From an uncultured Flavobacteriaceae bacterium (GTDB lineage: Bacteria; Bacteroidota; Bacteroidia; Flavobacteriales; Flavobacteriaceae): a DNA stretch of 64,000 nt. This document shows positions 30,113-39,004 of this stretch, piece after piece. The notes under the pieces were generated by a model that saw only the letters and a list, made by a program, of their open reading frames with translations, had not been told where the DNA came from and did not search any database. Within the stretch, counting starts at the first letter, position 1. Each line of letters starts with the position of its first letter. The DNA lies in NCBI GenBank assembly GCA_943789465.1, contig CALSUF010000002.1, positions 718,501 to 782,500 on the forward strand, written 5' to 3'. The translations under genes and the position numbers were made by a program.

Positions 30113-31057
30113 ATGACCAAACACATTCTTCCTTTAGTCTGCCTTTTTATAAGCATGACGATTTTTACTGAAGCTCAAAATTTTTCTTCCACAGACATTA
30201 CCATTAATCGCTATATCGATGGCACTTTATTAGTTCCTGAGTCTGTAGAAAATCCACAACTAGTCATTATGATTGCAGGCTCCGGACCTACCGATCGGAA
30301 TGGAAATCAATCGTTTATGAGAAATGATATGTTGAAAAAATTAGCCGAAAAACTTTCTGAAAATGGAGTCGCAACATTCAGATACGACAAGCGTGTAGTA
30401 AAGCAACTTAAAACAGGAACTTTTGACAACAACATACGGTTTGATGATTTTGTAACAGATGCTAAATCCGTGGTTACTTATTTTAAATCTTCTTATGCTT
30501 CTATTACAATTGCAGGGCACAGCCAAGGAAGTTTAGTTGGGCTTTTAGCAGCCGAAGCTGGAGCAAACAGTTTTATATCCTTAGCAGGTGCAGGAAACTC
30601 TATTGATCAAATTATTTTAGAGCAAATTACAAAAACAGCTCCTTTTTTCACAGAAGACACCAAACGTGTCTTAGAAATCTTAAAAAACGGAGAAACCACC
30701 ACGGAGTTCCCGCCAGCATTGGCGTCTATATTCAGTTTAGATATTCAACCTTTTATGAGTAATTGGATGCAATACAATCCTCAAAAACTTATTGAACGTT
30801 TAGAAATTCCTGTACTCATTATTAACGGAACTAAAGATTTACAGGTGAGTACAGCAGAAGCACAATTACTAAAGGCTCACAAAAAAGATGCTGAACTAGT
30901 TATCATAGAAAATATGAATCACCTTTTATTTGAAATTAGTGGGGGTGATTTGGAAAACACAAAATCTTATAATGAAATGAATCATCCAGTAATGCCAAAA
31001 GTTATTTCAGTTATACTCAATTTTATTAAAAAAGATAAAAGCACCATTGAGAAATGA
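30113..31057 (+). CDS. secreted alpha/beta hydrolase
   Basis: A 314-residue alpha/beta-hydrolase-fold protein with a signal peptide (1-21, ending TEAQ). The oxyanion region is VIMIAGSGPTDRNGN, and the nucleophile elbow is AGHSQGS with Ser at about residue 142. The acid lies near LIINGTKDLQ, and the histidine in ENMNHLLFE. It resembles periplasmic esterases or dipeptidyl-type hydrolases of Bacteroidetes. It lies 7 bp after alkB. Its last 7 codons overlap a terminator-like hairpin. Confidence 0.88.
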   Translation: MTKHILPLVCLFISMTIFTEAQNFSSTDITINRYIDGTLLVPESVENPQLVIMIAGSGPTDRNGNQSFMRNDMLKKLAEKLSENGVATFRYDKRVVKQLKTGTFDNNIRFDDFVTDAKSVVTYFKSSYASITIAGHSQGSLVGLLAAEAGANSFISLAGAGNSIDQIILEQITKTAPFFTEDTKRVLEILKNGETTTEFPPALASIFSLDIQPFMSNWMQYNPQKLIERLEIPVLIINGTKDLQVSTAEAQLLKAHKKDAELVIIENMNHLLFEISGGDLENTKSYNEMNHPVMPKVISVILNFIKKDKSTIEK

Positions 31058-31135
31058 TGCTTTTAACTACTAACCAACCAAAATATATTACTAACAAAAT
31101 AATATGTAACAAATTTTTCAACTTTCGTGCCAAAA
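31037..31135 (+). repeat. duplicated terminator-leader module, copy 1
   Basis: It begins with a hairpin (AAAAGCACCAT / ATGATGCTTTT, one mismatch) that straddles the stop codon of the hydrolase gene. It continues with ACTAACCAACCAAAATATAT and ends in CGTGCCAAAA. The same order recurs at 31260-31363, so this is a diverged direct repeat of about 0.1 kb and not just two similar terminators. Confidence 0.7.
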
Positions 31136-31259
31136 CGCTGAGGCATAACTTATTTAACTTAACTTTCACACAATAAAACGAGTACTCTTAAAATTTTAAC
31201 ACTTTTAAAAAATAATTTTAAGCGCGCCAGTATTTTCTCGTTAAAAACATAGAGAACGA

Positions 31260-31289
31260 AAAAGCATCATTTAAAAAAATGATGCTTTT
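31260..31289 (+). terminator. perfect hairpin terminator inside repeat copy 2
   Basis: An 11-bp perfect stem with an 8-base A-rich loop; the 3' arm ends in four T. The hairpin is symmetric, so it could stop transcription from either side. It has no gene directly upstream, which is odd for a terminator. Confidence 0.5.
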
Positions 31290-31363
31290 AATCACTAACC
31301 AACCAAAATATATTACTAAAGATTACGTAATATGATAACTATAAGTCAAAATCCGTGCCAAAA
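31260..31363 (+). repeat. duplicated terminator-leader module, copy 2
   Basis: It begins with a perfect 11-bp hairpin AAAAGCATCAT / ATGATGCTTTT, continues with CACTAACCAACCAAAATATA and ends in CGTGCCAAAA. Its 20-30-base core is almost identical to copy 1, while the second half is more diverged. Confidence 0.7.
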
Positions 31364-31402
31364 GTTATTTTATTTATATTTGAATCCTATAAACTAAAAA
31401 CT

Positions 31403-32719
31403 ATGATTGATACAACGCCATTATTTACAGACGATACCATTGTTTTTGGTCTACTCATGTCTGCTATTGCTTTGATATTTTACACTGAATCACGTCCAAC
31501 TGGATTTTGGCATAAATTTTATAAAATTGTTCCAGGTCTGTTTATGGCCTATATGATTCCAGCCCTATTCACAACATTGGGATGGATTGCTCCTGAATGG
31601 GAGACCCTCACTCCTACTGGCGAACTAACGCAACACAGTAGTAACTTGTACTATGTAGCAAGTCGATACTTATTGCCTGCCGCTTTGGTATTAATGACTT
31701 TAAGCATCGATTTAAAAGGAGTTGTCAACTTAGGATGGAAAGCATTGATCATGTTTTTTACAGGAACATTAGGCATTATTATTGGAGGTCCAATTGCAAT
31801 CTTATTAATTTCTTTAGTTTCTCCAGAAACGGTGGGAGGTATTGGACCTGATGCTGTTTGGAGAGGCCTCTCTACTCTCGCTGGAAGTTGGATTGGCGGC
31901 GGTGCCAACCAAACTGCCATGTTGGAAATTTATGGATACAATCAGAAATTATACGGAGGTATGGTTTTCGTTGATATTGTGGTTGCTAATATATGGATGG
32001 CACTCTTATTAATTGGGATTGGAAAATCGGATCGCATTAATAAATGGTTAAGAGCAGATACTACTGCTATTGAAACGCTCAAAAACAAAGTTTCTACTTT
32101 CACTGAAAGTGTCAAACGCACTCCAACGCTTACGGACATCATGATCATGATAGGGATTGCATTTGGAACGGTAAGCTTTGCACACTTATCATCTAGTTAT
32201 TTAGCTCCCTTTTTCAATGAATATGTTTCAACTATTGCATCAGAAACGCTAAGAAATGTCTTTACATTTTTAGGGTCTTCTTTCTTTTGGATGATTAGTG
32301 TTGCCACTCTAATTGCTATAGGACTTTCCTTTACAAAAGCAAAAAATTATGAAGGTGCCGGCGCCAGTAAATTTGGAAGTGTTTTTATTTACATCCTGGT
32401 AGCAAGCATCGGAATGAAAATGGATTTAACAATGATTTTTGACAACTCGGGACTGATTGCAATTGGCGTTGTTTGGATGACCATCCATGCCGTGCTTTTG
32501 ATCGCTGTTGCTAAATTGATTCGAGCACCCTATTTCTTTTTAGCTGTAGGAAGTCAAGCAAACGTAGGAGGTGCTGCTTCTGCACCTATTGTAGCATCTG
32601 CTTTTCATCCCTCTTTGGCTAGTGTGGGTGTACTCTTAGCCGTCTTTGGTTATGCCATCGGAACCATTGCTGCTATTGCTTGTACAATCCTTATGGAATT
32701 AGCCGCCGCAACCGCTTAG
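31403..32719 (+). CDS. DUF819 family membrane protein
   Basis: A 438-residue multi-pass protein with about 10-12 hydrophobic segments. FTDDTIVFGLLMSAIALIFY, GTLGIIIGGPIAI and SWIGGGANQTAM mark the DUF819 (YjcL-like) family of predicted permeases, which resemble glutamate/sodium or 2-hydroxycarboxylate-type transporters. A second glycine-rich region, GSQANVGGAASAPIVA, mirrors the first, suggesting an inverted-repeat transporter fold. I chose the ATG at 31403 over a GTG 16 codons upstream because the upstream part lies in the repeated non-coding module. Substrate unknown. Confidence 0.88.
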   Translation: MIDTTPLFTDDTIVFGLLMSAIALIFYTESRPTGFWHKFYKIVPGLFMAYMIPALFTTLGWIAPEWETLTPTGELTQHSSNLYYVASRYLLPAALVLMTLSIDLKGVVNLGWKALIMFFTGTLGIIIGGPIAILLISLVSPETVGGIGPDAVWRGLSTLAGSWIGGGANQTAMLEIYGYNQKLYGGMVFVDIVVANIWMALLLIGIGKSDRINKWLRADTTAIETLKNKVSTFTESVKRTPTLTDIMIMIGIAFGTVSFAHLSSSYLAPFFNEYVSTIASETLRNVFTFLGSSFFWMISVATLIAIGLSFTKAKNYEGAGASKFGSVFIYILVASIGMKMDLTMIFDNSGLIAIGVVWMTIHAVLLIAVAKLIRAPYFFLAVGSQANVGGAASAPIVASAFHPSLASVGVLLAVFGYAIGTIAAIACTILMELAAATA

Positions 32720-32751
32720 AAATAATTATATTTGATTCCTAAAAACAAACC

Positions 32752-33441
32752 ATGAACATCCGTATATACTTTTTAATTGTACTCTTTATAACCTCCTGTA
32801 CACAAACCCCTAAAAACTCCACCGTTAAGGGCAATATCAAAGGCTTTCAAAAAGGAACACTCTACCTACAAAAGGTAAATGATGGTGGATTTACAACTCT
32901 GGATTCTTTACCGATGAATAGTACAACCGATTTTGAATTGGGATATGATTTAGAAGAAGCTGAGATGTTATTTTTAAGCATTTCAAAAGATATGGATGCA
33001 GAGCGTATTTCTTTCTTTGCAGATAAAGGAGTTACAACTATACATACAAGTTTGAAACGCTTCAAGTACGATGCTCAAATAGAAGGCAGTATCCAACAAG
33101 AATTACTGGAATCTTATTATAAAAATATTGGACGTTTTAAAGATCAAAGGCTCGAACTAATCGAAGCACAATTGAATGCTCAAAAAGAGGGCAAACAAGA
33201 CCAAACAGATTCGCTTTTAGCTGTGATGGAGAACATTACAAAGCGTAGCTATTTGTACACAGTTAATTTTGCTATTAATAACAAGGATAGTGAAGTAGCA
33301 CCTTTTGTGGCAGTATCTGAGATTTATGATGCCAATGTGAAATACTTGGACACCATTAACAAAGTATTGCCTCCAAAAATTGCCAATTCCAAGTACGGAA
33401 TTATTCTGGAGGCATATATCAAATCTGTAAAGTCTGAGTAA
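32752..33441 (+). CDS. DUF4369 lipoprotein
   Basis: A 229-residue lipoprotein with a type II signal peptide (lipobox FITSC, Cys16). Residues 20-115 form the beta-rich DUF4369 domain (STVKGNIKGFQKGTLYLQK), the domain that precedes thioredoxin modules in many Bacteroidetes proteins. Here the thioredoxin part is missing and a helical region of about 100 residues takes its place. It follows the permease gene by 32 bp. Probably anchored in the outer membrane facing the periplasm; function unknown. Confidence 0.83.
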   Translation: MNIRIYFLIVLFITSCTQTPKNSTVKGNIKGFQKGTLYLQKVNDGGFTTLDSLPMNSTTDFELGYDLEEAEMLFLSISKDMDAERISFFADKGVTTIHTSLKRFKYDAQIEGSIQQELLESYYKNIGRFKDQRLELIEAQLNAQKEGKQDQTDSLLAVMENITKRSYLYTVNFAINNKDSEVAPFVAVSEIYDANVKYLDTINKVLPPKIANSKYGIILEAYIKSVKSE

Positions 33442-33442
33442 T

Positions 33443-33709
33443 TTAGAGCTTGTTAATCTTTTCGATTAAAGCAGTTCCTTTTGCTTCAAGATCTTTAGCG
33501 ATGCCTTTAAAATGCGCTTTTTGATTTTCTACATCTTTTGCGTTTACCTTTTCAATCAACTCATCAAAAGCTGAAATAGCTTCGTCAATTATAGCTTCAC
33601 TCTTTTTAGTGTCTTTATCGGTATTGGCATATTCCCAAATGTATACTGCTTCAATGATATCTCCTAATACATAATTGATATCTTTCTTTAAATTTCTAAC
33701 GTTAGCCAT
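33443..33709 (-). CDS. small conserved helical protein
   Basis: An 88-residue, highly charged, all-helical protein (VRNLKKDINYVLGDIIEAVY, then AISAFDELIEKVNAKD). I recognise the style of a conserved flavobacterial hypothetical but no named family. It has no signal peptide and no membrane segment. Its stop lies 1 bp from the convergent DUF4369 lipoprotein gene. Function unknown. Confidence 0.75.
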   Translation of the reverse strand: MANVRNLKKDINYVLGDIIEAVYIWEYANTDKDTKKSEAIIDEAISAFDELIEKVNAKDVENQKAHFKGIAKDLEAKGTALIEKINKL

Positions 33710-33896
33710 TATATTAATTTTTGTTTTTGCAAAATTACGTAATTTTAAATGAACTCGTTTAAACTTTTTGAATTGAAGCGAAAATTAATTATGTTTCATC
33801 TAATTCAAGGTTTTTTTAGTTGCGTAGCTCTGTTACAGAAGTTAAAAAAGATAAAAAGTGGGTGAAAAAGGGGGATTTTTAGCCGATTGATAACGC

Positions 33897-34874
33897 TTAA
33901 ACGAGTTCAATATAAACTTCTAAAAGTTTCGCATCATTTGCAGAAATAGAAAACCTTTGGATACACGCAGGAACTAAAACCGTTTCCCCCATTGAAAATT
34001 CAGTGACCGCTCCATCGACTTCCAAGCTTGCAGCGCCTTCTACACACATATAAATCATAAAAGAATCATGATTGTTTTCTTTTTGTATGGGTGCGTTTAC
34101 TTCCAATACATTGGTGGTAAAATACGGACAACTGACGAGTTCTGTGGATGTATTGGAATCCAGAGAATACTTTACTCTAAAATTATCCGGCATGTCAAAA
34201 TCAAAAGCGTCCAGCGCGATGTCATTGTGCAACTCCCGTTCATTGCCTTCAGAATCCACGCGGTCCCAATCGTACACGCGGTAGGTAATATCACTCGTCT
34301 GCTGAATTTCGGCTAAAAGCACGCCTGCACCTATGGCATGAATACGCCCCACTTCTATAAAATAGGTATCCCCTGGTTTGACGGCATCAAAATTTAAAAT
34401 ACTTTGCAGTGTCTTAGCTTCCAGGTGTTTGAGGTACAACTCTTGCGTCATGTCCTGATTGAACCCAACAATAAGGTTGGAATCTGGATCGGCTTGAACC
34501 ACATACCACATTTCGGTTTTTCCAAAACTATTGTGGCGTTCTTTGGCCAACTGATCGTTGGGATGCAACTGCACCGATAAATCCTGTTTCGCATCAATAA
34601 ACTTAATAAGCAACGGAAATTTTGTTCCAAACTGGCGAAAATTCTTCTCCCCCATCAAGTCAGATGTGTAAGTGTCCATCAGCGTTTTCAAAGATGTGCC
34701 TTTCAAAGACCCATTGGAGACAACTGACGTATCGCCTTCCACATCACTGATCTCCCAGCTTTCGCCGGCTTCGGTGGACGTAGTGGGTTTGTTTAAAAAC
34801 TGTTGTAGTTTTTGACCCCCCCAAATTTTATCTTTAAGAATGGGTTGAAATTTTAAGGGATAAAGGGCGTTCAT
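33897..34874 (-). CDS. manA: mannose-6-phosphate isomerase, class I
   Basis: A 325-residue cupin-type phosphomannose isomerase that interconverts fructose-6-phosphate and mannose-6-phosphate, feeding GDP-mannose for surface glycans. The start YPLKFQPILKDKIWGGQKL, the zinc-binding QLHPNDQLA and GKTEMWYVV, and the IHAIGAGVLLAEIQQTSD segment are typical of the short (about 320 aa) Firmicutes/Bacteroidetes type. It starts a minus-strand group with queD and idi upstream; the gap to queD is 5 bp. This segment looks richer in G+C than the DNA on either side. Confidence 0.93.
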   Translation of the reverse strand: MNALYPLKFQPILKDKIWGGQKLQQFLNKPTTSTEAGESWEISDVEGDTSVVSNGSLKGTSLKTLMDTYTSDLMGEKNFRQFGTKFPLLIKFIDAKQDLSVQLHPNDQLAKERHNSFGKTEMWYVVQADPDSNLIVGFNQDMTQELYLKHLEAKTLQSILNFDAVKPGDTYFIEVGRIHAIGAGVLLAEIQQTSDITYRVYDWDRVDSEGNERELHNDIALDAFDFDMPDNFRVKYSLDSNTSTELVSCPYFTTNVLEVNAPIQKENNHDSFMIYMCVEGAASLEVDGAVTEFSMGETVLVPACIQRFSISANDAKLLEVYIELV

Positions 34875-34879
34875 AAGGT

Positions 34880-35290
34880 TTAATTTCCTGAGTAGGTTAC
34901 AAAATTACGAGCGGTTTCGTAAAGTGTGACTTCCAAATCTAAATTAGAATCCAGCACTTTTTTTAGCTTATCATAAATAACCACCACAATGTTTTCGGCC
35001 GTTGGGTTCAACTCTTTAAACTCGGGAACATCTAAGTTCAAGTTTTTATGATCAAAGGCATCTTCCACTTCCGATTTGATAAAGTCTTTCAGGATTTTAA
35101 CATCCATCACAAAGCCTGTTTCAGGATCAATCTCTCCGGTCACGCTGACTGTGAGGTCGTAATTATGCCCGTGGTAATTGGGGTTGTTACATTTCCCAAA
35201 TATGGCATCGTTTTTTTCAAAACTCCAATCGGGGCGGTACAATCTATGGGCGGAATTAAAGTGTGCTTTTCTACTGACGGTGACTCTCAT
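34880..35290 (-). CDS. queD: 6-carboxytetrahydropterin synthase / PTPS family
   Basis: A 136-residue T-fold enzyme. Zinc ligands are His in HFNSAHRL and in YHGHNYDL, and the catalytic cysteine lies in FGKCNNPNYHG. The pterin-binding Glu is near LYETARN at the end. QueD converts 7,8-dihydroneopterin triphosphate to 6-carboxytetrahydropterin in queuosine synthesis; a pyruvoyl-tetrahydropterin synthase activity is the alternative. Its start overlaps the end of idi by 20 bases, so it is translated from the same transcript. Confidence 0.9.
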   Translation of the reverse strand: MRVTVSRKAHFNSAHRLYRPDWSFEKNDAIFGKCNNPNYHGHNYDLTVSVTGEIDPETGFVMDVKILKDFIKSEVEDAFDHKNLNLDVPEFKELNPTAENIVVVIYDKLKKVLDSNLDLEVTLYETARNFVTYSGN

Positions 35291-35810
35291 TGCTCGTGTT
35301 TATGTATTCGTAAAATTTTTCAAATATGATTTTAAACCATTCGGTGTATAGTTCGGGTTGGAGTTTGATATCGGCTTTCACAGCTTCTAAAGGCATCCAT
35401 TTCCAAGCTTCGACTTCCTCGGGGTTGATGACCGGTGCTGCTTCGTAATAGCCCACCATAATATGGTCCAATTCGTGTTCGGTGAGCCCATTGTCAAAAG
35501 GGGCTTTATAAATAAAAGAGGTGGTTTCTTTGAGCGGAGCTACAAAGCCCATTTCTTCTTGTAAACGACGGCTGCCCGCTTCCAAATTGGATTCACCCAC
35601 ACGTTGGTGCGAACAACAGGTATTGGTCCACAATAAAGGGGAATGGTATTTATGAGCGGCGCGTTGTTGCAACATCAATTCGTTCTTAGAATTGAAAATA
35701 AAAACCGAAAAGGCACGGTGTAAAACCGCCTTTTCATGCGCTTCCATTTTTGGCATGGTGCCTATTTGTTCGTCCTGTGCATTGACAAGAATGACTTGTT
35801 CTTCTATCAT
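35271..35810 (-). CDS. idi: isopentenyl-diphosphate delta-isomerase, type I
   Basis: A 179-residue Nudix-fold enzyme that interconverts isopentenyl and dimethylallyl diphosphate. The catalytic cysteine region is LLWTNTCCSHQRVGE, with AVLHRAFSVFIFNS before it and a Nudix-type REE-like segment (AGSRRLQEEMGF). TEHELDHI and the acidic EEVEAWKW complete the metal site. The length is normal. It opens the idi-queD-manA group; upstream begins the AT-rich accessory region. Confidence 0.95.
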   Translation of the reverse strand: MIEEQVILVNAQDEQIGTMPKMEAHEKAVLHRAFSVFIFNSKNELMLQQRAAHKYHSPLLWTNTCCSHQRVGESNLEAGSRRLQEEMGFVAPLKETTSFIYKAPFDNGLTEHELDHIMVGYYEAAPVINPEEVEAWKWMPLEAVKADIKLQPELYTEWFKIIFEKFYEYINTSNESHRQ

Positions 35811-36185
35811 GTGACAAAAATATCAACTAAATCTTTAAGTTTTACTAATTTCTTGCCAAAAAACAGTTTTTAAAAAGAGCCTAAAACGAAGTCCGCCAAA
35901 AAAAAAATTGCATTTTTATTGTACTATATTATAGTCTTGTTTAGTGTTTGACTCTTTAAGGTAAACATTATCAATTATTTACAAAAATAAACACCCTATA
36001 TTTTTTGATTTTTAAAAATTAAGTTTAAGTTTGAAAGAGATTGAGATCCCAAGACTACATCTTCTAAAAGAATTTGACCAGAGTTTAGATATTATTTTAT
36101 TAAAAGTAAGTGTGCTGTGAAAAGTATTCACAACTGTTCTTATACGAGACTGTTAAAAAGAATATTCAACTTAATTGGTAATCTT
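35811..36185. other. 375-bp gene-free boundary of the accessory region
   Basis: The spacer between idi and the lipoprotein gene. Base composition drops to strongly AT-rich here. It contains the left 63-bp direct repeat (36039-36101). The similarity to the right-hand copy extends weakly upstream to about 36001 (TTTTTTG, then TTTTAAAAATTA). A GTG at 36117 in frame with the lipoprotein is not needed as its start. No RNA gene was seen. Confidence 0.65.
36039..36101 (+). repeat. 63-bp direct repeat, left copy
   Basis: It begins GATTGAGATCCCAAG and ends TTAGATATTATTTTATT. It matches 39189-39251 at 59 of 63 positions without gaps; the last 36 bases are identical. Similarity fades upstream and stops sharply at the right end. 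Confidence 0.85.
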
Positions 36186-36893
36186 ATGAAATTAAAATTT
36201 ATCATCCCACTAGTCATAGTTTCTTTTTTGAGTTCTTGCTCTTCTATACCTAAAGAAACTGTCGAATTATCAAAAGTATTAGGCAATGACATAAAAATTC
36301 TCCAGAACTCTCACAAAACAACGGTGAAATTATTTTATGACAAGATTATTGAAAATATTAATGTTTTCATTGATGATATTTATTCCCCATTTGTTATTCA
36401 CTATGTGTTGAAAGCTGAATTACAAAAACACAAAAATAAGGAAGAGTCCATCTATGGAGACATTGAAAGTGCTGGAAAAAACGAAGGGGAAACAGAGATA
36501 GATAATGCACTCAATATTATGAGTGAATTTCTTGAAGACGCTAATACTCAAGTAGAAAAAAAAAGAATAGAATTATTAAATCCAATAATTAATGAGAAGA
36601 ATAAAACCCTTACTGACATTAACGATTTATACGAGAACACTATTTATGCTAATTCTACTATAACTGGTTATTTAGAATCTATTAGAAAAGTTAAAGAAAG
36701 TCAACAAGAGGCATTGTCAATAATTGGACTTAAGGGAAAAGATGAGGAGCTTAATAACGTTTTATTGCAAGCATCAAAATTAACAAAATTAGCCTTAGCT
36801 AAAGGAAAGGAAATTGATATTAAAAGTGATGAAGCTTATCTTAAAATAGAAGAAATATCTAATCAGATTAAAAGTATAACAAATAAAAAATAA
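36186..36893 (+). CDS. coiled-coil lipoprotein of the patatin cassette
   Basis: A 235-residue lipoprotein. The ATG at 36186 gives an ideal type II signal peptide (MKLKFIIPLVIVSFLSSC, lipidated Cys18); a GTG 23 codons upstream would add an unlikely extension. The mature part is almost wholly helical and charged, with heptad-like stretches at about 85-150 and 190-230. No catalytic motif and no known family. It ends 5 bp before the 92-aa gene, so it is the first gene of an operon with the patatin. It probably sits on the periplasmic side of the inner or outer membrane. Confidence 0.7.
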   Translation: MKLKFIIPLVIVSFLSSCSSIPKETVELSKVLGNDIKILQNSHKTTVKLFYDKIIENINVFIDDIYSPFVIHYVLKAELQKHKNKEESIYGDIESAGKNEGETEIDNALNIMSEFLEDANTQVEKKRIELLNPIINEKNKTLTDINDLYENTIYANSTITGYLESIRKVKESQQEALSIIGLKGKDEELNNVLLQASKLTKLALAKGKEIDIKSDEAYLKIEEISNQIKSITNKK

Positions 36894-36898
36894 TTAAA

Positions 36899-37177
36899 AT
36901 GGGAAGATTTAGCAAATTATTTGCAGACGCAGTTGCAGCATTTAATGGAATTTACAAAGTAGAATTGGACAGTCTTACTGGACTTTCAAAAGAGGATATT
37001 GATTCTATAATTCCTGGAACAGAAGATTTAAGGGTTTATTCAGTACTTATTAAAGTGGTGGAAAAAGCGTCTAAAGAAAATACATCTAAAGCACAGTTAA
37101 TAGGAGACATTAAAGAATTGGGAGATATCGCAGTAAAAATTGCTAAGAAGATACCTCAATTTAGTTCACTACTATAA
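36899..37177 (+). CDS. 92-aa protein of the patatin cassette
   Basis: A small, mostly helical protein (MGRFSKLFADAVAAFNGIYK, later VYSVLIKVVEKASKE and AVKIAKKIPQFSSLL) with several amphipathic helices and no signal peptide. It is placed 5 bp after the lipoprotein and 31 bp before the patatin gene. Its size and position would fit a regulator, activator or immunity partner of the phospholipase, but this is inference from context only. I recognise no family. Confidence 0.65.
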   Translation: MGRFSKLFADAVAAFNGIYKVELDSLTGLSKEDIDSIIPGTEDLRVYSVLIKVVEKASKENTSKAQLIGDIKELGDIAVKIAKKIPQFSSLL

Positions 37178-37208
37178 AAATTATTAATGATTATCAAACT
37201 TAAATATT

Positions 37209-38237
37209 ATGAAGAAAATTAGAATTTTATCAATTGATGGTGGTGGAATACGAGGTATTTTGCCTGGCATAGTTTTAAATCAAATTGAAGAAAAGCTTCA
37301 AAAAAAAACAAATGATCCGAATCTGCGATTAGCGGATATGTTTGATTTCATGGCGGGCACAAGTACAGGTGGAATTTTAACATTAGCATACTTAACCCCA
37401 AACGAAGTTAATCGACCCAAACTTAAAGCCACAGAAGCGGTAAATCTTTATTTGGATAGAGGAGATGAAATATTTGATGTCAATTTATGGCAAAAAATAA
37501 AAAGTGGAAAAGGAATAACTGATGAAAAATACGATGCGTCTGAATTAGAAGAAGCTTTAGATGATACTTTTGGAGATATTATGCTATCTAATCTTCTCAA
37601 GCCATGCATAATAAGTTCTTATGACATAAGAAATGGCAAACCTCATTTTTTTAAACAACATAAGGCTCAAAATAATATTTCTGACTTTAAAGTGAAAGAT
37701 GTGGCAAGAGCTACCTCAGCTGCTCCTACTTATTTTGAAACTGCTCGAATAAAAAATAAATTAGGAACACCTTACCCATTAATTGATGGAGGTGTATTTG
37801 TTAATAATCCTGCCTTAGTAGCCTATTCCGAAGTTCGTACAATGAATTTACTGGATACGGATCATTTTCCTACCGCAAAGGATATGATGATTGTATCTAT
37901 AGGAACTGGAAGTGTTAGTAAAAATTATGAGTTTAAAAAAGCAAAAGATTGGGGTGCAGTGGGATGGATCAAACCAATTATAGAAATAATGATGTCCGGA
38001 AATTCACAAACAGTTCATTATCATTTAACTCAAATATTTGACACATTGAATACAAAAAACAAGAAGGACTATCATCGTCTACAACCTAAAATACTAACTG
38101 CAGATCCAGAAATGGATAATGCATCAGTCGAGAATTTAATAAAATTAAAAGAAGATGGGTTAAGCTATGTTTCCGATTTAGACGTAGACAAGGAACTAGA
38201 TGATATAGTGATGAAACTAATTCAATATCAAGAATGA
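37209..38237 (+). CDS. patatin-like phospholipase
   Basis: A 342-residue patatin-fold lipid acyl hydrolase. The oxyanion loop DGGGIRG is at residues 10-16, the nucleophile elbow GTSTGG has Ser52, and the catalytic Asp is in the DGG motif at Asp193 (PLIDGGVFVNNPAL). Both members of the Ser-Asp dyad are present, so the enzyme should be active. ATSAAPTYFE is the usual block before the DGG. No signal peptide: it acts in the cytoplasm, on membrane phospholipids. The length is like that of CapV and other defence-associated bacterial patatins, but there is no nucleotide-sensor gene beside it. Confidence 0.92.
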   Translation: MKKIRILSIDGGGIRGILPGIVLNQIEEKLQKKTNDPNLRLADMFDFMAGTSTGGILTLAYLTPNEVNRPKLKATEAVNLYLDRGDEIFDVNLWQKIKSGKGITDEKYDASELEEALDDTFGDIMLSNLLKPCIISSYDIRNGKPHFFKQHKAQNNISDFKVKDVARATSAAPTYFETARIKNKLGTPYPLIDGGVFVNNPALVAYSEVRTMNLLDTDHFPTAKDMMIVSIGTGSVSKNYEFKKAKDWGAVGWIKPIIEIMMSGNSQTVHYHLTQIFDTLNTKNKKDYHRLQPKILTADPEMDNASVENLIKLKEDGLSYVSDLDVDKELDDIVMKLIQYQE

Positions 38238-38362
38238 AAATAACAATTATTAAACATAGTATTAGTAACTAGATTAAATTCAAAGACTTTACCTGAGCAT
38301 CAAAATCATATAAACAAGATAAATTCAGTAAGACGTGTACAATATTTTTAGCTAATTATATT

Positions 38363-39004
38363 ATGACAAAAGAAGAACTAGAAAAACAAAAACTTAAAGT
38401 TGAAATCGAACAGTTTCAAAAACCATTTTGGAAAAACCCTACATTGATAATTTCATTTTTAACTGTTATTATATCTGCTACTATTGGATTCAGTTCCTAC
38501 TTCACTAAAGTAAACCAAGACAATATTACTAAAATTGAAGAATTACAAGAATTAACTAAAAAGCAAGAAGCACTTGAACGTAAAATAGAATTACAAAATT
38601 TAAACCTACAGAAAACACAACTAGAAAATCGGGCAAAGCAATTACAAACAAATCTTGACAAGATCAACGCTGATTTATTGAATCTTGAATCTTCTCTCAT
38701 AATTAAAAATCAAAAATTAAGCAAACTAACCACAAACTTAGAAAAAGAAAAAAAAAGAAATAAAGACTATTTTGAAAAAGTAGAAAAAATCACTTTGTAT
38801 ATGGCAGATTATGGGCCAGGGTTTGCTAAAGGAGTTTTATCTTCAACTTCGGGCAAAAATAAAATAAAGCAAATAACTGAGATAGCAAATAAAAAAATAC
38901 AAGCAAAAGAAATTGAAAAGTTTACAAACGATATTGTAAGTCAAACTTTCCGTAAATATTTAACTAAAAAAAATAACGAACTAAGACTCATTTATAATAA
39001 TTAA
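38363..39004 (+). CDS. membrane-anchored coiled-coil protein of the patatin cassette
   Basis: A 213-residue protein: a charged N-terminus, one transmembrane helix at about 26-47 (PTLIISFLTVIISATIGF), a long coiled coil at about 52-140 rich in Lys, Glu, Gln and Leu, then a soluble helical end (KITLYMADYGPGFAKGVL). It starts 125 bp after the patatin gene on the same strand and is the last gene before the right repeat. It could be a membrane scaffold or sensor for the system. No family recognised. Confidence 0.7.
   Translation: MTKEELEKQKLKVEIEQFQKPFWKNPTLIISFLTVIISATIGFSSYFTKVNQDNITKIEELQELTKKQEALERKIELQNLNLQKTQLENRAKQLQTNLDKINADLLNLESSLIIKNQKLSKLTTNLEKEKKRNKDYFEKVEKITLYMADYGPGFAKGVLSSTSGKNKIKQITEIANKKIQAKEIEKFTNDIVSQTFRKYLTKKNNELRLIYNN

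Larger units (their letters stand above)
31058..31402. other. 345-bp gene-free region with a duplicated module
   Basis: The spacer between the hydrolase gene and the DUF819 permease gene. It holds most of repeat copy 1, a 124-base unique middle part with a 9-bp inverted repeat (CTTAAAATT at 31187-31195 and AATTTTAAG at 31214-31222), then all of copy 2. No open frame of note and no tRNA-like fold was seen in it. Confidence 0.7.

Noticed and set aside
31355..31402. Upstream GTG start for the DUF819 permease
   Set aside because: The extra 16 residues would be encoded by the duplicated non-coding module and add a hydrophobic stretch unlike the family's N-terminus.
36016..36120. The left 63-bp repeat as part of a small coding gene (34 codons)
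   Set aside because: All four differences between copies are amino-acid changes in that frame, there is no plausible start, and the peptides diverge right after the repeat.
36186..39004. CBASS call because of the patatin (CapV-like) effector
   Set aside because: No CD-NTase (cGAS-like synthase), no Cap2/Cap3 and no HORMA/TRIP13 gene is near. The neighbours are a lipoprotein, a small helical protein and a membrane coiled coil.
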